Shown here: positions 5,415-8,101 of the stretch, piece after piece
Layout of the letters: every line of letters starts with the position of its first letter
How positions within the stretch are numbered: position 1 is the stretch's first letter
Assembly: GCA_002343545.1 (NCBI GenBank)
Contig: DDRA01000072.1
Span: 1,787-9,887 of the forward strand
From: Bacteriovoracaceae bacterium UBA2428
Lineage (GTDB): Bacteria; Bdellovibrionota; UBA2428
Direction: 5' to 3'
Length of the DNA stretch: 8,101 nucleotides
Program-made: the position numbers and the translations under genes
Notes under the pieces: model-generated
Databases searched by the model: none
Seen by the model: only the letters and a program-made list of their open reading frames with translations
What the model was told of the DNA's origin: nothing

Positions 5415-8101
5415 ATGGCGACGCAAGACACCGTTTACAACACGAAGACCCTCTCCAAGTGGTTCGCGATCGGGGCGATCTTGCTCCTCGTCGCCGTCGT
5501 TTGGGCGGTGATCGAAGACTACGACCGTCCGTGGAAGGGCTACGCCCGCCAGGCCCAGCGCGTTCAAGCGGCCAAGTCCCGCTTCGCGCTGAAGGTCCAG
5601 CAGGCCTCGATCGATCCGGCCCAGCTGGCCGAGCTCGAAAAGCAGCTCGCGGATATCCAGTCCGCCGACACGAAGATCGTGGACGAGCTCGAGTCCATGA
5701 TCAAGCATCGCATCGCGGTCTACTTCAAGGCGAACCAGGAGTACCAGTTCGTCAAGGCGGCCTACGACGAGAAGCTCTACAAGTTCGAGCACGCCGTTCA
5801 CGACTTGAAGTCGGACAAGGCGAAGAAGCTCCGGCCCGAGCTGGACCGCGACGTCAAGCACGTCGCGCGCCTCAAGCTCGTGGCCGACACGGCCGAGCGC
5901 GCCCGCGACGAGGCGCTCGCCCGTCGCACGGCCTACGGCGAAAAACGCAAGAAGGTCGAAGACGAGATCTTCAAGCTGACCTCGGAGCGTAACCGTCTCC
6001 TGAAGCTCATCAACCAGAACGGCGACTCGCTCGGGAACCTCGTGCGGAACGCGCCCGTCGTCGACTTCATCGCGCCGACGATCAAGATTAACCAGGTCGT
6101 GCTCGCGCACCTCAAGGACGATTACTTCTTCAACAAGGTTCCGCGCGTCGACCGCTGCATGACCTGCCACGCGATGGCCAACAAGGAAGGTTTCGAAGAC
6201 TTCCCGCAACCGTACAAGACGCACCCCAAGCTTCACCTTATGGTGGGCCCGGCCTCCAAGCACCCCGTCGAAAAAGTGGGCTGCACGACCTGCCACGCGG
6301 GCGTTCCGCAGTCGGTCGACTTTACCCTCTCGGCGCACACGCCGCGCGACGCGGCCCAAGAGGCCGAGTGGGAAGAAAAATACCACTACCATCGCAGCCA
6401 TCACATCGGCACGCCGATGATCCCGGTACCGCTCGTGGAAGGAAAGTGCATCCAATGCCACGCCAAGCAGAGCGAGCTGGCCGAAGCGCCGACTTTCAAC
6501 GCGGGCATGCGTCTCATCGAGCGCTTCGGCTGCTACGGTTGCCACAAGTTCGGCGGTCCGCTCGAGGAGTTCTCCAAAGTTAAGAAGGCCGGTCCCGGCC
6601 TCGCTCACGTCGGATCCAAGCTGACCGAGCAATGGATTCAGAAGTGGCTCTGGGATCCCAAGGCCTTCCGTCCGACGACCCTCATGCCCTCTTTCTGGAA
6701 GACGCACAACAACTCGGATCCCGAGTCCCTGGCCCGCGCGGCGGTCGAAATCGAGTCCATCGCGCATTACATGGTGGCGCAGTCGCAGCCCTGGCAGCCC
6801 GTTAAGCTCGCGTCGAACAGCCTGAAGGGCGATTCGGCGCGCGGCCAGCATCTCGTTGAGAGCGTGGGATGCCTCGGTTGTCACGCGATCCAGACCAAAC
6901 CGCGCGAGAATCCCAAGGATCCGCGCGCGCTCGGTTACGTGGACCCGCGCGTGCCGAACTTTGGACCGGAGCTGAATCAGCTCGGGTCGAAGGTGTCGTC
7001 GGAGTGGCTCGTTTCGTGGCTCCTCAACCCGCAGCAGTACCACCCGGGAACCTCGATGCCTTCGCTCAAGCTGAGCGAGCAAGAGGCCGTCGACATCGCG
7101 AGCTTCCTACTGGAGCTCCGAAACCCGGCGTGGGAACAAGCGACGCTGCCGTCGGTGAACGACGCGCTTCGCGATTCGATCGTGACGGGCTACCTCGAGA
7201 AGACGATGCCGCCGCAAGAAGCTTCGGCCAAGCTCGCTTCGATGTCGCTCGACGCGAAGAAAAAGTTCCTCGGCGAGAAGTTCGTTTCGCATTACGGCTG
7301 CTACGGTTGCCACGCCTTGCCGGGGTGGGAGAACGCGCCGAAGATCGGCGCCGAGCTGACCTACGAAGGTTCCAAGGACGTCTCCAAGTTCGCCTTCGAG
7401 AACGTGCAGCTCCACCACAAGTCGCGCCACGATTGGATCTTCACGAAGATCCGGACGCCGCGGATCTGGGACGTGGGCAAGAAGCGCGACTTCGAAGGCA
7501 AGACGCGCATGCCGCACTTCGGCTTCACGGACGCCCAGGCGCAGGCCATCACGGCGATCGTCATCGGCCACGAGAACAAGAACGTCGACAACGAAGCGAC
7601 CTTCAAAGTGGATGGCCGTTGGGAGCAGATCATCGCCGGCCAGCAACTCGTGCACCAGAAGAACTGCATCGGTTGCCACGCCCTCGACATGGGCGGCGAG
7701 AAGAAGGGCGGGGATATCCTCGCGCACTACCCCGACGACGCGACGCTCGGGCCGCCGAACCTCAACACGCAAGGCGCCAAGACGAAGACGGATTGGCTCT
7801 ACGCCTTCTTGCTCAACCCCAACGTGAAGATCCGGCCTTGGCTGGAAGTGCGGATGCCGCAGTTCCAGATGAGCGAGTCGACGGCGATGGGCTTCACGCG
7901 CTACTTCGCGGCCGTGGATCGAGCCGAGTTCCCGTACGACACGCAAATGGCCTCGACGCTTTCGGATTCGGATCGTCGCAGCGCCGCGGCGATCGTCGAG
8001 CAGCTCGGTTGCATGACTTGCCACGCGAAGGCGAAAGCGGGTGAGGACTTGTCCGCGAAGGCTCCGCATTTCGAAAACGTGAAGGGACGCCTCAAGCCGA
8101 C
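5415..8101 (+). CDS. Membrane-anchored multiheme cytochrome c (at least 8 hemes), 3'-partial
   Basis: The frame stays open from ATG 5415 to the window end (895 codons). Residues 15-33 form one hydrophobic anchor without a cleavage site, giving an inside-N, periplasm-C topology. About 40-205 is a charged, Lys/Glu/Ala-rich helical stalk, probably coiled coil. CxxCH motifs start at C248, C290, C345, C373, C486, C629, C751 and C866. The first three sit in a compact His-rich module (H270, H274, H283, H324, H326, H329 and H330 as possible axial ligands). From C373 on, monoheme class-I-like domains repeat about every 115-140 residues, each with a later Met-Pro that likely gives the distal ligand: M424, M548, M699 and M814. 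The fifth domain runs off the edge. It probably accepts electrons from the Rieske protein in place of cytochrome c1/f and relays them to an oxidase or carrier. AGG at 5402-5404 serves as ribosome-binding site. Confidence 0.93.
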   Translation, partial: MATQDTVYNTKTLSKWFAIGAILLLVAVVWAVIEDYDRPWKGYARQAQRVQAAKSRFALKVQQASIDPAQLAELEKQLADIQSADTKIVDELESMIKHRIAVYFKANQEYQFVKAAYDEKLYKFEHAVHDLKSDKAKKLRPELDRDVKHVARLKLVADTAERARDEALARRTAYGEKRKKVEDEIFKLTSERNRLLKLINQNGDSLGNLVRNAPVVDFIAPTIKINQVVLAHLKDDYFFNKVPRVDRCMTCHAMANKEGFEDFPQPYKTHPKLHLMVGPASKHPVEKVGCTTCHAGVPQSVDFTLSAHTPRDAAQEAEWEEKYHYHRSHHIGTPMIPVPLVEGKCIQCHAKQSELAEAPTFNAGMRLIERFGCYGCHKFGGPLEEFSKVKKAGPGLAHVGSKLTEQWIQKWLWDPKAFRPTTLMPSFWKTHNNSDPESLARAAVEIESIAHYMVAQSQPWQPVKLASNSLKGDSARGQHLVESVGCLGCHAIQTKPRENPKDPRALGYVDPRVPNFGPELNQLGSKVSSEWLVSWLLNPQQYHPGTSMPSLKLSEQEAVDIASFLLELRNPAWEQATLPSVNDALRDSIVTGYLEKTMPPQEASAKLASMSLDAKKKFLGEKFVSHYGCYGCHALPGWENAPKIGAELTYEGSKDVSKFAFENVQLHHKSRHDWIFTKIRTPRIWDVGKKRDFEGKTRMPHFGFTDAQAQAITAIVIGHENKNVDNEATFKVDGRWEQIIAGQQLVHQKNCIGCHALDMGGEKKGGDILAHYPDDATLGPPNLNTQGAKTKTDWLYAFLLNPNVKIRPWLEVRMPQFQMSESTAMGFTRYFAAVDRAEFPYDTQMASTLSDSDRRSAAAIVEQLGCMTCHAKAKAGEDLSAKAPHFENVKGRLKP

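Noticed and set aside
5400..7082. Minus-strand open frame of 560 codons opposite the multiheme cytochrome
   Set aside because: Same antisense-shadow composition (Arg, Leu, Val, Glu rich) with no recognisable domain; the sense frame has eight CxxCH motifs.
6869..8044. Plus-strand 391-codon open frame in another phase
   Set aside because: Arg/Ala-rich translation of the same bases as the multiheme cytochrome; the heme-motif frame is the real one.
7107..8069. Minus-strand open frame of 320 codons
   Set aside because: Antisense shadow of the cytochrome c gene, with no family features.

Overview
This window is a respiratory-chain gene cluster from a moderately GC-rich bacterium (roughly 60% GC by eye), with every protein gene on the + strand. 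It joins the end of a complex I (NADH:quinone oxidoreductase) gene set to a complete quinol:cytochrome c oxidoreductase (bc/b6f-type) operon. The split cytochrome b, the KAPWYFLGLQE-type subunit IV core and the giant multiheme cytochrome c are arrangements I associate with deltaproteobacteria-like and related deep lineages (Bdellovibrionota, Myxococcota, Planctomycetes and similar). I cannot place the organism more precisely from the sequence.

Layout. 2-1081: nuoD, 5'-truncated by the window edge. 1109-1654: nuoI, a two-[4Fe-4S] ferredoxin subunit. 1652-1770: a conspicuous long imperfect inverted repeat that starts on the nuoI stop codon and fills almost the whole intergenic gap. 1779-2756: a membrane-anchored HEAT-like repeat protein of unknown function. 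2757-2921: an AT-richer leader with a candidate promoter and small inverted and direct repeats. 2922-3431: Rieske iron-sulfur protein. 3502-4290: b6-type N-terminal cytochrome b, with a TTG start. 4318-5397: an unusually long subunit IV-type C-terminal cytochrome b. 5415 to the window end: a membrane-anchored, coiled-coil multiheme cytochrome c with eight CxxCH motifs so far, still open at base 8101.

How the genes work together (inference from families). Complex I reduces the quinone pool. The Rieske/cytochrome b/subunit IV core oxidises quinol, and the multiheme cytochrome occupies the position where cytochrome c1 or f would be expected. No separate c1 or f gene is present in the window. The cytochrome appears built for electron transfer over distance: an N-terminal anchor, a long helical stalk, a three-heme module, then five tandem class-I-like monoheme domains. 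The HEAT-like protein is plausibly an accessory or assembly factor, but that rests only on position.

The most interesting points are the composite bc complex (a b6-type cytochrome b carrying a Cys at the heme c_n position, an APWY instead of PEWY motif, and an octaheme-or-larger partner) and the unexplained 119-nt hairpin after nuoI. No tRNA, rRNA, CRISPR array or transposase gene was seen.
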